DNA from: Phyllostachys edulis
Lineage: Eukaryota > Streptophyta > Magnoliopsida > Poales > Poaceae
DNA: 64,000 nt
Direction of reading: 5' to 3'
NCBI GenBank assembly: GCA_036346405.1
Contig: CM070548.1
Span: forward strand, 71,395,739 to 71,459,738
Shown here: piece by piece, positions 1 through 10,049 of the stretch
How the letters are laid out: each line of letters begins with the position of its first letter
Position numbering within the stretch: the stretch's first letter is position 1
Position numbers and translations under genes: made by a program
The notes under the pieces: generated by a model
Database searches by the model: none
What the model was told of the DNA's origin: nothing
Seen by the model: only the letters and a program-made list of their open reading frames with translations

Positions 1-327
1 CTTCTAAAGAACAGCTTCTCTGAACTTCTGAACGTCGTCGAAGAATAGAGTACAGAGACAACGAAAAAACTAGTTTTAATTTGCGCCGTATCTATCGATA
101 CGACTTTTCTGTTTTCTTATATGGACATCAAAATTAGTTATAAATAGGTTACGAATTTGGTTTCCTGACTCCGATTCTCCAACGAGTCACAAACCAGAAA
201 ACTGACAAGAATTTGACCCGCTATAGTGCCCAACAACGAGACTCGGATTCGCTTTTCACATTGCTATCCATTACAACTCTTAAACCAAAACTAAAACTTA
301 GACGACAAGATTAAGACTAAAAAATCA
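1..327 (-). repeat. copia-1 3' LTR (partial)
   Basis: The segment aligns along its length with 7929-8277, including the shared stretches around the acgtcgtcgaagaa motif and the tcaaaatNagttataaataggtta motif region. It ends in CA at 327, directly before the pyrimidine run that is the polypurine tract on the minus strand. The LTR start is beyond the left edge. Confidence 0.92.
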
Positions 328-340
328 CCCCCTAAGCTTG
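328..340 (-). other. copia-1 polypurine tract
   Basis: On the minus strand this reads caagcttaggggg and lies immediately upstream of the TG that starts the 3' LTR. Its position and composition match the plus-strand priming site of LTR retrotransposons. Confidence 0.8.
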
Positions 341-373
341 TTGGTCTAATTTTACATCTCTGACACCCAAGCT

Positions 374-3300
374 CTATCTCAACTCAATGAATTTCACACG
401 GCCTAATGCTTTTGTGAAAATATCAGCTCGCTGATGTCCAATGCCAATATGTTCCGCTTCAATTTTTCCACTTTCAACACAAATCACAAAGAAAATGGTA
501 CCATGTATCAATATGCTTGCTCCGATCGTTATAAACCGGATTTTTGCAAAGTGCAATTACCGATTTATTATCAATCACCAATCTGACCTTATTTGGTGTT
601 TGCTTCTTTAAATATCCGATTAGACGACTCAACCAAACACCTTGACAAGTCGTCGCTGCTACTGCAATATATTCTGCTTCACATGAAGATAAAGCTACAA
701 TCTTCTGTTTTTGAGATCCCCAAGTGATCGAGCTTTGTCCAAAATAAAAACACATTCCAGTGGTACTTTTCCGATCATCTATTTCACCCCCTAAATCACT
801 ATCATAATAACACACAAGCTTCGATTCTGGATCTTCACACTTCTCATAGCAGCAACCAAAAATTTTTGTGCCACTCACATACCTCAATATATGTTTTACT
901 GCTGCTAAATGTTTAGTTGTCGGTGCTTCCATAAACCTACTCACAATTCCAACCGAAAAAGCAATATCTGGTCTTGTATTCACCAAATATCGTAAACTTC
1001 CAACTATGCTTCGATATTCAGTCTGATTTACTGGAGAACCACCACTTTTCTTACTCAATTTCAGATGATTCTCCATAGGAGTCTGACAAGAGTTGCAGTC
1101 TGTCATGCCCGACAATACTAGCAATTTTTCAGCGTACCTACTTTGACATAAAGTGATAATTCCAGTTGCTTGTTCTACCTCAATGCCTAGATAATAGCTC
1201 AAGAGTCTAAGATCACTCATACTAGATAACTTTTTCATCTGTCTCTTGAATTCTGATATGTCTCTGACATTTGATCCAGTGATAATCAAGTCATCTACAT
1301 ATACTCCAACCAAAAGGAAAGTGTTACATATTTCTCTCCTGTACACATCATGTTCAATGTGACTTCTCTCAAAGTCTAAAGACACCAGGGTTTTATCCAA
1401 CTTGTAATTCCAAGCTCAAGGTGCTTGTCGAAGTCCATATAATGCCTTCTTGAGTTATAATACCATATTCTCCTTTCCTTCCACAAGTAACCGGGGGGTT
1501 GATGTACATAAACTTCTCCAACTAATTCCCCATTGAGAAAAGCCGATTTTACATCCATATGGTGAATCTCCCATCCACCATGTGTTGCCATCACAATGAG
1601 CAACCTGACAGTCTCCAACCTTGCAACTGGTGCAAAGATTTATTCAAAATCCACCCCCTGACATTGAGAATATGCTTTTGCTACCAAGCGTGCTTTCTAC
1701 TTGACAATATTTCCTTTGGTGTCCTTTTTCACCTTAAATACCCATTTCAGACCAATCGGCTTTCGATCAACAGGCAAGTCCACAAGTTTCCATGTTTCAT
1801 TGTCCTGATTAGAGTTCATCTCTTCTTGCATTGCAATTCGCCAGCATTTTTCTTTTGCAGCTACCTCATAACTTATCAGTTCTTCCAGAGCTAATAGGCA
1901 TAGCCCTGCATAATGCATCTCGATAGGCTTAGTGGCTTCATATATTTCTCTTAACGCTCGAAACCAAATTGGTCCTTCTGTCGAGGAATCAAAGTCTGTT
2001 GCTTCTATTGAGAGCTCCAGCAATGTTCCAATTTTAGACATCGGAGTAGACAAACTGTCAATATGAGGACTGTGTGGCTCTGAAGTATCTTCTCCTGCCA
2101 CAACTGCTTCCAGGTTAATGTCGGCGTTTTTGTTTGTTTCAAGCTCGTAATATACATTGAAAGTATGTTCATTATTTATCAATGCATCATCTTGAACATA
2201 ATCAGCAGACCAATTCCAGCATTTGTCCTCTTCAAAAACCACATCCCGACTAATATGTAACTTGTTGCTCATAGGATCATAACATCGGTATGCCTTCGTT
2301 CCTGGTTCATACCCAATAAAAACCATAGGAATACTTTGATCATCCATTTTCTTCGCATGAGGATGCACAACCTTCACATAAACTAAACAACCGAAAGTGT
2401 GTAAGCGATGTAAACTCGGCCTTTTGTTGTGCCATGCCTTATATGGTGTTTTGCCAGCCAAGCTCTTCGTAGGAGACTAGTTCAGTAAATATACCACCAT
2501 CATTACTACTTATCCCCAAAATCTTGCCAGCACACTCATACTTTTAAGCAAACTATGAGCCATCACCACCACAGTTTGATTTCGTCTCTCCACAACACCA
2601 TTTTGTTGAGGCGAGTATGGTGTCGTGAAAAGTCTTTTCACTCCTTGTTCCTCGCAAAAATTCACAAATTCCTTAGACGTGAATTCCCCTCCTCGATCTG
2701 TTTTGAATGCCTTCAGTGTATGCTGACGCTCGACTTCATAACTCGTTTTGAGTGTTTTGAAAGCATCCAGTGCTTGGTCTTTTGTCTTAATGAGCCGCAG
2801 CCACATGTATCTAGAATAGTCATCAACAATCAGCAAGAAATAGCTATTACCTACTGGTGTTTTCGGAGTGATTGGGCCACACAAATATCCATGCGCTAAC
2901 TCGAGCAAGTTCTCTACTCGATACATAGATGTATGTGGAAATGGTCTCCTATGCTGTTTTCCGACAAGACAAACTTGCTCAGCTTGATGAATTTCTAGCA
3001 AACCTTCTACCATCTTCAATCGAGATAGATTTCGTAATGAACGAAAATTAAGATGTCCATACCTCACATGCCAACGCTAGACTTGACGTGTTTTCTTTGT
3101 CAGTAGACATACTGGGTCTGTCAAGTGAGGGTTCAGCAAATATAGTCTCTCATTCGAACGTTGCACTTTTGCTAGCAGGACCCAATCACGATCAAAGATT
3201 GACAGACTTCCATCTTCGACCGTGATTTTGCACCTGATCTCATCGAGATGCCCAAGACCCAAAATATTACTTCTGAGCTTTGATATGTAATATACGTTTG

Positions 3301-3743
3301 TGAGAATCTTATGTTCCTGGTTCCTGCGTTGGAATAAGACAGTTCCTTGCCCACAAATTTCAACAACTAAACGATCCCCAAATTTGACAGTCCCTATAAC
3401 CGGCTCATCTAGCTCAGCAAACATCTTTTTCACACCAGTCATGTGATTACTAGCTCCAGTATCTAAATACCAAGAACTACTGGACCTCTCATTGTTCAGA
3501 ACAAGATCAGGCCATACTTTCTCTTCATGTAGCATGACTTTTCTAGTTGTAGCCTTGGTCATCTGAATGATTCCACATGTCTTTACCATAAGCAAGCATG
3601 GTTCTCCATCACTTTGTTTCTGAACCAGGTTCGTGTGTTCTCTTCTTGGCTGCTGATGCATAATGTCCATATATATCACAATTAAAACACTTGATTTTTT
3701 ATTTATCAGTCTTCTTATACGACTTCTTGTCAGCGTCTTCGCC
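374..3743 (-). pseudogene. pol: copia-1 pol: protease, integrase, reverse transcriptase, RNase H (broken)
   Basis: Read right to left, the domains are: an aspartic protease with WYLDTGASNHMTG at about 3435-3472; a GAG-pre-integrase stretch; an integrase core at 2510-3067 with the catalytic region around KTDRGGEFTS and SPQQNGVVERRNQT; the integrase C-terminus (1697-2461, with FGCLVYVK); reverse transcriptase with ALEEMNSNQDNETW-type N-terminal fingers near 1830 and the catalytic YVDDLIITG at about 1276-1301; and RNase H ending near 374 (SSCEAEYIA and SKHID motifs). The domains sit in at least five separate frames with stops between them. A frameshifted zinc knuckle (CFNC...GHY) lies at about 3655-3700; its last cysteine is not visible. 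The gene is non-functional as it stands. Confidence 0.92.
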
Positions 3744-3748
3744 ATGAC
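3744..3748. other. 5-bp target duplication ATGAC, left of solo LTR
   Basis: ATGAC at 3744-3748 matches ATGAC at 7080-7084, exactly flanking the TG...CA ends of the 3331-bp LTR. Five-base duplications are the rule for gypsy integrases. Confidence 0.9.
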
Positions 3749-6700
3749 TGTCGAACCCGAGAGTGAAGGATCCCAGATTCTGTGTTTCATACACTAGTCC
3801 AGGAATAGCTAGTGTACACAGTCGAATAAAAGTGGATAGCATAACCATACAACGCCATTCATTGATAATAATTAAAGTTTGTTACAAAAGGGGCATACAA
3901 CCAATAAGAAAAATACAACGGAAGCAAAAACAATAAGGTAGACCGCACAATTCACCGCAGGCAATCGTCTAGGGGCGTAACCTAGTCGTCCAAGTTCTCA
4001 TTCCCCTCGTAGTACTCCTCTCCTGCTCAACAATTGTATTAAGCAAGAGTGAGTACTAACAACCGTACTCCGCAAGTTACACCCAATAACAGATTATAAT
4101 GTATGCAAGGATTTAACAATGGGAGGCTTATATGGCTCAATTTGCATAAAGCGACATTTTTCTATTTAAATATTCATACTAAGTTCTAAAGCAATTTACT
4201 CTATAACTAAAATTCATTTTCTAAATCTCAAGTTTTATAGTGAGATAACATTTATCAACGAGTGGTGAAGGATACCCTCCTACCACATGGCAAACCATCT
4301 AATTTCCCAATTGAATAAACTATCCAACAATCATTGATAAAGTCTTTTGAAATCAAAAAAAAAATCTAACTTTGAGTGGCTTTGCTTAGCATGTCCTTGA
4401 CTGTGGACACGGCTATTCGAATAGTTCTTAACACTCTACAGAGGTTGTATAACTTTACCCACAAGAGATATTTGACTTATAATGTTTGTCTAACACACTG
4501 TCGAATGTGTGCGACTAAGTCATTATCACAAAGCCTTTACAATGCTTCATCCCACCGTAATCCTGCTTCGCTAAGGTTTTGCTTCCTTTGGATAGGAATT
4601 GCTGGATTTAAGCTCTCTCTTGCGTCATGTGGGAATACATAAAAGTAGGTCTAAAAAAACTCACACAACCGGATGGCACAACCACGGTGAAATAATACAA
4701 ATTATTTAGTCGGGTCCCGCCCACACAGGACATGTGGTAGTGCGATAGGGCTTAGCAAGATGCGGCTCGAATACCGGTCCTTAATTGACTTGGGCGACTT
4801 TCCAAAATAACCCCTGGGCCTCGATCATAGAGATGACTCGATCCCGTGCACCATCCAACATCCATTTCGCCCAAGTCCAAACCAATTTTTATTTTATTTA
4901 CCAATTTAAATCATTTTATAAACTTCTATGGTAAAGACAATACCATCGTATCATTTTAAATCATAGTTGAACTTTTAGTTAAATTCCCTAAATTAAACAC
5001 TTTTGGTCTAAGCTTTGTCTAAGCATAATATTTTTCAACATGTTCTAGCTCATACTAATGTATCAACTAGATTTTAACTAAGGCATAAAGAAATGACTAA
5101 TTTAATAGCAAAGTCTGGCTATACAAAGGAATTGGGAATAACTATAAAGCTTAAAACACAATTTAAATTAGTTGCATTTAAATAAGCATACAATAATAAT
5201 TTAAAACAAAATTTAAACAATTAAAAATATTAGGATTGAATATGATCAAAGATGTAACTTGCCTTTCTCAAATGCTTGAGGATCTACTTCTTCGAAATAT
5301 TTGGGTTCCCCGGAGTCGTCGAAATCTACACATGAAAACGAGCTGAACTCAAATAAAATTCAAATGAACTCAAAATCAAATAATTTCAGTATGTAAAGCT
5401 ATATCTTGATTTTAGATTAATTTAGAAATTTGAATCGCTCGAATCGGAGCTCGAACGAAGGAAAACGAGTTCTCGGAAAATTGAAAATACATGAAATGAT
5501 GAAAAAGAGATTTTTCATATTTTCTGGAATTAATTTTCTAAAGGAAAATTAATTTATGGCACCACGATGATGTCAGCGGCTGGATTTTGATTTTCGGTCG
5601 AAATATTTTTCAAAAGAAAATAGCTTGAGCCACCAACAGGTGGGCCCCCACGACCATGGACTGGGTCCACAGCCGCACAAGGGTCTGCGTTGGACCAAGC
5701 GCATGGGCACAGGGCCTAGCCGCGGGGGCTGGCCACAGGGCACGACACGCCAGCAAAGGGGCTGAGGTGGCGCCAGGTGGCCATGACATGTGCGCTAGGT
5801 GGCGGCCACGTTAGTGTGGTGGACGGCGGCGACTTGGATGCACAGGCTCGCTGGTGCTACACGCCATGGCGAGGCTCAGCGATGCGCGCAAAAGAGGGAG
5901 GAAGGGATACCGGACTTGGTTCGCTAGGTAGCGACGGCGGAACACCACAAGCGGTGGCAATGAGTGGTGAGTGGCGAGATGATGGCGGCAAGCAAAAGAC
6001 ACTCTGGGGAGCTCAATGACGCTTGGGTGACGAGGAGATGCGCACCGTGAAGAGCATGATGAGATGGTGCCAGAGGTGGAGATGTCAGCGGTGGAGGACC
6101 CTTAACGGCGGCGCAATCACCGGCAGCGAGAGCTTCAGCCAGAGCACTTGGAGCTCAAAATCCCGGCGAATGAAGGCGAGAAAGAGAGGGAGAAATGGGG
6201 GGGAAAGGGAGAGGAAGGCGAGGGGCTCCGGGTTCCATTTATAGAGGAAGGAGGATGGGCGGAGGGAGGATATTGACGGCATGGGCGCTCGACGAAGCTC
6301 TCGGCTTGAGGCATGGCGGGGACGAGGCGGGGCATGGGGCCATGGCGTGTCGCGTGTGTGATCGAGGATGGGCGAGCGGCATTTAATGGGCGTTGACGAG
6401 GCGGCATGGTGAGGGCATGGGTGAGGAGAGGCGTCTGATGAGAAATGTGCGCACGGCCGCACGGCCGGCATGGGCTCCCAACGGGAGGTAGAAGATGACC
6501 AAGGCGGGAGGTGACACAGGGGCACTTTGTCGGAGAGAGTCTTGAGGGCAAGGAAGGTGAGCGGGACCGGGAGCTGGCCGAGCGAAGCGAAGCCGGGAGG
6601 AGGAAATGGGTCGAGAGCGAAGGCTTTCGGCCCAAAGCATTTTCCGGATTTTGACTTTTTTTAGAATTACAAAAAAATACAATAATCCAAAAAAAGGCTT

Positions 6701-7079
6701 TTAGAAAATAGTAATTAAAGTCCAAAAATTCAAGAAAAATACACAAAAATGCCTTGAATCATTAGGAACTTAATAAAATTATTTACAACTTAAATTTAGC
6801 CTTTAATTTTGCAAATAAATTATTTTTAAATTTTAGGAAAATAGAAAAACCTTTATACAATCCGAGAAAATTCAAGAAAATACTTAAAACACTCTTTTTT
6901 ACTTTAAATCCAAATAAATTCAAATAAACCAAATTTGGAATTAATTGAAGTTTGATTAACTCATATTAAATTATTTTTATTTTCTAAAATTTCGAGTTTA
7001 AGCTTTATCATTCAGTAAAATCAAATGGTTAATTTTAATTTGAAAATTTTCAAAAAGCCTTGAAAATTGGGATGTTACA
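3749..7079 (-). mobile_element. Solo LTR of a Tekay/Del-like gypsy (copy 1)
   Basis: This 3331-bp block starts TGTCGAACCC and ends ATGTTACA. Read on the minus strand it starts TGTAACATCCC, the usual start of large grass chromovirus LTRs. No gag or pol is attached and both sides carry the same 5-bp duplication, so it is a solo LTR left by LTR-LTR recombination. It aligns in patches with 10050-13480 and 59807-62994 (shared block around ctagcatgtcc...gtggacacggctattcgaatagtt). A GC-rich island (about 5640-6600) in an otherwise AT-rich LTR contains long open frames in several phases but no recognisable protein. The insertion splits the gag-protease junction of copia-1. Confidence 0.9.
5640..6620. 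other. GC-rich island inside solo LTR copy 1
   Basis: Base composition switches sharply from AT-rich to strongly GC-rich, then back after about 6640. Several overlapping open frames exist on both strands, but they are proline/arginine/histidine-rich and low in complexity, as expected of chance frames in GC-rich DNA. LTR copy 2 has an equivalent island at about 12180-13140. It may hold the promoter of the parent element; that is inference. Confidence 0.6.
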
Positions 7080-7084
7080 ATGAC

Positions 7085-7844
7085 CACCGTTGTATCCACG
7101 ATCACGACCTCAACAACTGCCTCGCCAGCCATCTCTTTTCATGCCGCCGACACCTTCAAAGTTTCTTTTTTCTTTTGCTACCAGTGACTCCCACTGACCG
7201 TGTGTCAACATCAATTGCTCTTTTCCTCCTTCGTTTCTTTCAGTGCACCTCCCTTTCAAATTTTCCTCAAACGCTATAAGTCGTCTGATTGCTCCTGACA
7301 AGTACATTTAGGAAGAAATTTATCCGGGACTACACTGAAGAATTTTTCTACCACAATGCTTTCCTTTAGCTCAATGTTCACTTGGTGTACTTATTAGCTT
7401 CTGTGAAAATTTATTGATGCTTTTGGTATTTGCCATGATCATGCGATCAAAATGACGTTTCACCTTTTGAGCCCTCGCCTTTTTGACTCGATCTTCACCA
7501 ACACACATCTCTTGGATCGCTTCCCATGCCGCTTTTGCAGTCTGTTTATTAGCAATTGCCAACATTACAGCATCTGGCACTGCCTAGGAAATAGTGGCCA
7601 AAGCACCCTGATCTTTCTCCTCGTCGACCAGTGCATCACCCTCAATCGATGTGCACACTCCAAGAGAATGCAAGATGATTATCATCTTTACAGCCCACAA
7701 GTCGTAGTTAGTGTCGTTGAGAATTGCATACTGGATCGGCACTCTAATTTCCCTTGTTAAAGTTTTTCCCGTCGCTGCTGGTTCAACGCCGATCTCAGGC
7801 GGTTGTGATTGAGACTCTTTCTTTGGTGATTGATCCCCTACCAT
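7085..7844 (-). pseudogene. gag: copia-1 gag (broken)
   Basis: The frame opens with ATG at 7844, about 17 bases inside the primer-binding site. It encodes a UBN2-type copia capsid protein: the region around DTNYDLWAVKMIIILHSLG, then AAWEAIQEMCVGEDRVKKARAQ-like residues at about 7450-7540, and a later RLIAFEENLK and LMLTHGQWESL region at about 7170-7290. Stops and frame changes at about 7580 and 7370 break it, and the 3' end is cut by the solo LTR at 7079. The zinc knuckle that belongs to this gag lies on the other side of that LTR, near 3655-3700. Confidence 0.88.
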
Positions 7845-7860
7845 CACCAACGAAGCCTAA

Positions 7861-7872
7861 GCTCCGATACCA
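7861..7872 (-). other. copia-1 primer-binding site
   Basis: The minus strand reads TGGTATCGGAGC, one base different from the usual copia site complementary to initiator tRNA-Met (TGGTATCAGAGC). It sits two bases inside the 5' LTR boundary. Confidence 0.88.
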
Positions 7873-7874
7873 AA

Positions 7875-8277
7875 TGTTGGAACGAAAACCTAAAAATGAA
7901 ATCAATCGCTCTCCAAGTTCTCTGAGAAACTTCTGAAGAACAGCTTCTCTGAACTTGTGAACGTCGTCGAAGAACAGAGTACAGAGACAACAGAAAAAAT
8001 AGTTTCAAAATGTGTCGTATCTATCGATATGAATTTTCTGTTTTCTTATATAGACATCAAAATGAGTTATAAATAGGTTACAAATTCGGTTTCCTAACTC
8101 CGATTCTCCAGCGAGTCACAAACCCGAAAACTAACAAGAATTGGACCAGCTACAGTGTCCAACAACGAGACAAGAGAAGACCGACTCGGATTCGCTTTTC
8201 ACATTGTGATCCATTACAACTCTTAAACCAAAACTAAAAATAAAACTTAGATGACAAGATTAAAACTAACAAATTCA
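7875..8277 (-). repeat. copia-1 5' LTR, complete
   Basis: This 403-bp LTR begins TGTTGG and ends TTCA on the plus strand. It matches 1-327 at high but imperfect identity, with small indels such as an extra agagaagacc stretch near 8165. The differences between the two LTRs indicate that the insertion is not recent. Confidence 0.92.
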
Positions 8278-8607
8278 GCGCCCTTGTCAAGATACGGCTT
8301 GAGTAGCGGCAGTCTAAGATCCTTAGCGATATAGTCTATCATGAGGTACCCATTGGAGCACCGTGGTGTCCTACATCATACCAGCGGCGCCTTCTCGAAG
8401 GATATTCCCGGTGTCTGATATGGAGTCCCCAAAGTTGTAGATGGCCATGATGTCGTCGACCACCGTCCCCTGCGCCGGCGACTTCATTAGTTGTGGAAGC
8501 GACCTCCCCTGGCAAGTGCCGATGAGGAGCATCACCACTAGCCCGACGAGGAGGACATGAGCCATGCTCGCCACGCTGGAGTGCTGCTGTGCGCGCTGTT
8601 GGTTCAT
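8278..8607 (-). pseudogene. GDSL esterase/lipase, 5' exon remnant
   Basis: ATG at 8607 opens a secretory signal peptide (hydrophobic stretch MAHVLLVGLVVMLLIGTCQG), followed by the family's block I, YNFGDSISDTGN, which holds the catalytic serine. After LREGAAGMM a TAG stop replaces what is usually a glutamine codon. About a dozen codons are then missing, and the frame resumes as SNGYLMIDYIAKDLRLPL, another conserved GDSL-lipase stretch. The exon is cut at 8277/8278 by the copia-1 LTR. Any downstream exons would lie left of the window. Plant GDSL lipases are extracellular ester hydrolases of about 350-400 residues; this piece has about 105. It is a pseudogene by three independent lesions. Confidence 0.87.
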
Positions 8608-8730
8608 GCTTTTGTTGTGGAGAAGTCTGAGAGACCTGGTGCTCCTGTTTATTTATGAATCAAGTTACGCGCTACTTCGCTCTCCGCTCGGGCAATAATA
8701 CGAATCGGATTTTAGCTTTTGAGTCCGAAG
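8608..8730 (-). promoter_or_regulatory. Remnant of the GDSL gene upstream region
   Basis: A TATA-like TTCATAAATAAACAGG (minus strand) lies about 45-60 bases upstream of the GDSL ATG. The upstream sequence stops at 8730, where the copia-2 3' LTR begins, so the promoter has been separated from most of its distal elements. Confidence 0.45.
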
Positions 8731-8994
8731 TGTTGAGGAACCGTCGCTAGCAAGTTCAGTCCCAGCGATCTCCTCGTAGACAGAAGTCAAATCACACGAA
8801 ACAATATAAGAACAAATAGTAGATTGAACAAAGAGATATGGGGGGACTTCTTTCTTCTCTTTATTTCTCTTCTCATGATCAGCCTTTTACAATGACTAAC
8901 ACCCTCTATTTATAAACTAGAGACCCTGCTAGGGTTTTGGATGGGGCACCCACCCATGGGTCGGCTGCTAGGCCAAGCCCATGGTTTCCCAACA
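8731..8994 (-). repeat. copia-2 3' LTR
   Basis: This 264-bp block starts TGTTGAGG and ends CCCAACA. It has a TATA-like tatttataaac near 8918 and is directly followed by the minus-strand polypurine tract cccaagggggag at 8995-9006. The body of the same element resumes at 20226 beyond the Mutator-like insertion. CGAAG at 8726-8730 would be its left target duplication; the right LTR is not in the window, so this cannot be confirmed. Confidence 0.8.
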
Positions 8995-9006
8995 CTCCCC
9001 CTTGGG
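8995..9006 (-). other. copia-2 polypurine tract
   Basis: The minus strand reads cccaagggggag immediately before the LTR start TGTTGGG, as expected for the plus-strand primer. Confidence 0.75.
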
Positions 9007-9017
9007 CACCCATCCTC

Positions 9018-9130
9018 GAATTTTTTTAAAATAATCTATTTTTTATTAGAAATTACAAAAATATTACTGCATTCTTTTTTTTAACAGAAATATGCGTCTG
9101 TCAGCCGAACGATTAGGCATTGGATCTAAT
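9018..9130 (+). repeat. MULE left terminal inverted repeat
   Basis: It pairs with 20105-20215. The outer 48 bases are almost perfect; an interruption of variable length (ctgcattc versus cccgc plus a T run) follows, then acagaaatatgcgt and the diverging ccgaacgattaggca. Confidence 0.85.
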
Positions 9131-9267
9131 CATTGTCACGATTAGGCGATTGAGTCCTATCGCCCAACCGTTCGCATTTACTCGCAGCGCCGAACCGTTA
9201 GGCGTCATTATTGCGATCAATCAGAAAGCGACAAGATCTTCGATCAACTGGTTCGGGCGATCGATGC

Positions 9268-9392
9268 CTATATAAAGACCCGCGGTCCCCCGACCGATCG
9301 AGAAAGAGAGCGAAAGCGTGGCGTGGGGAGAGGGAAAAATAGAGGAGAGGAGAGGAAAAAGAGAGAGAGGAGAGGAAAGCAGAATCTGCGAG
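9268..9392 (+). promoter_or_regulatory. TATA box, GA-rich leader and splice donor in the MULE left arm
   Basis: CTATATAAAG at 9268-9277 is a good TATA box. About 30 bases downstream begins a purine-rich leader with GA repeats (9300-9380), ending in a strong donor, GCGAG|GTAAGTTT, at 9392/9393. No ATG frame is obvious before the donor, so this would be a non-coding first exon. A candidate acceptor, TTTCTTCCAG at 15961-15970, lies 11 bases before the ATG of the first GRF gene. In the unoccupied MULE this promoter may have driven that gene; this link is inference. Confidence 0.5.
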
Positions 9393-10049
9393 GTAAGTTT
9401 GTTTTATTTTGTAGTGTATTTTTTGTAGTAGGTAAATAGTTTATTTAGTACAAATTGTAGTATAAGTAGTACTGCATTTAAATTTTAGTTAGAGAAAAAA
9501 AGTAGAAAATCGAAATGTTGTTGATTTGTATATAAGTAGCGCGATAAGAAACTTTAGTTAGAGAAAAAATAGTCTGTGAGGGAGTATTAGTCTTTGTTTG
9601 TGAGAAGTATTGTAGTTATATGGTTGCATGCGTGACCGACTATTATTGGGTGAATAATGCGTGACCGAGCGCATAAGGAGGATGAATTATTTGTATAAAC
9701 TAATTAGTAGAAGTTAATTAGTATGAACTAATTGACTTAGGTAATAGGTATAGCTCTGTAGAAGACTGGAACGCCACCTATAGCATTTCGGATTGCAAGT
9801 TAGCGTCCGAATCGGATAATGCCCGCTATGGAATAGCTCGGTTTTGATGTTGAATCTAAATATCGTCATCAAGACGTTCATTGTGGCCTCTGTAGTAGGT
9901 AATGAATAGCGTCTTGATCATCTTTGTCGTGTAGTTGTCGACGATAGGCGAAGGGCCTTAGAAATGTAAATCACAATGTAGCAAGACTTGCATGTCGTAT
10001 GCGTTGCGATCGACTAGTTGTAATGTTGGAAATATTTGCGACATATCTT
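9393..10049. other. Non-coding MULE left arm
   Basis: AT-rich sequence between the putative splice donor and the gypsy LTR. I see no coding frame with recognisable content; it would be intron of the MULE transcript. Confidence 0.4.

Larger units (their letters stand above)
1..8277 (-). mobile_element. Ty1/copia LTR retrotransposon (copia-1), left edge cut by the window
   Basis: The element runs right to left. The right LTR (7875-8277) is its 5' LTR, followed by a tRNA-Met-type primer-binding site at 7861-7872, gag, then protease, integrase, reverse transcriptase and RNase H in copia order, a polypurine tract at 328-340 and the 3' LTR at 1-327. About 54 bases of the outer 3' LTR lie outside the window. 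Coding frames carry several stops and shifts, and a solo gypsy LTR (3749-7079) splits the gag end from the protease, so the copy is dead. The right flank GCGCC (8278-8282) should be the target duplication; its partner is outside the window. The insertion lies in a GDSL lipase gene. Confidence 0.93.

Noticed and set aside
5777..6746. Long overlapping open frames on both strands in the GC-rich part of the first solo LTR
   Set aside because: They are proline/arginine/histidine-rich, overlap in three or more phases, match no domain, and lie wholly inside an LTR with defined ends; GC-rich DNA yields such frames by chance.
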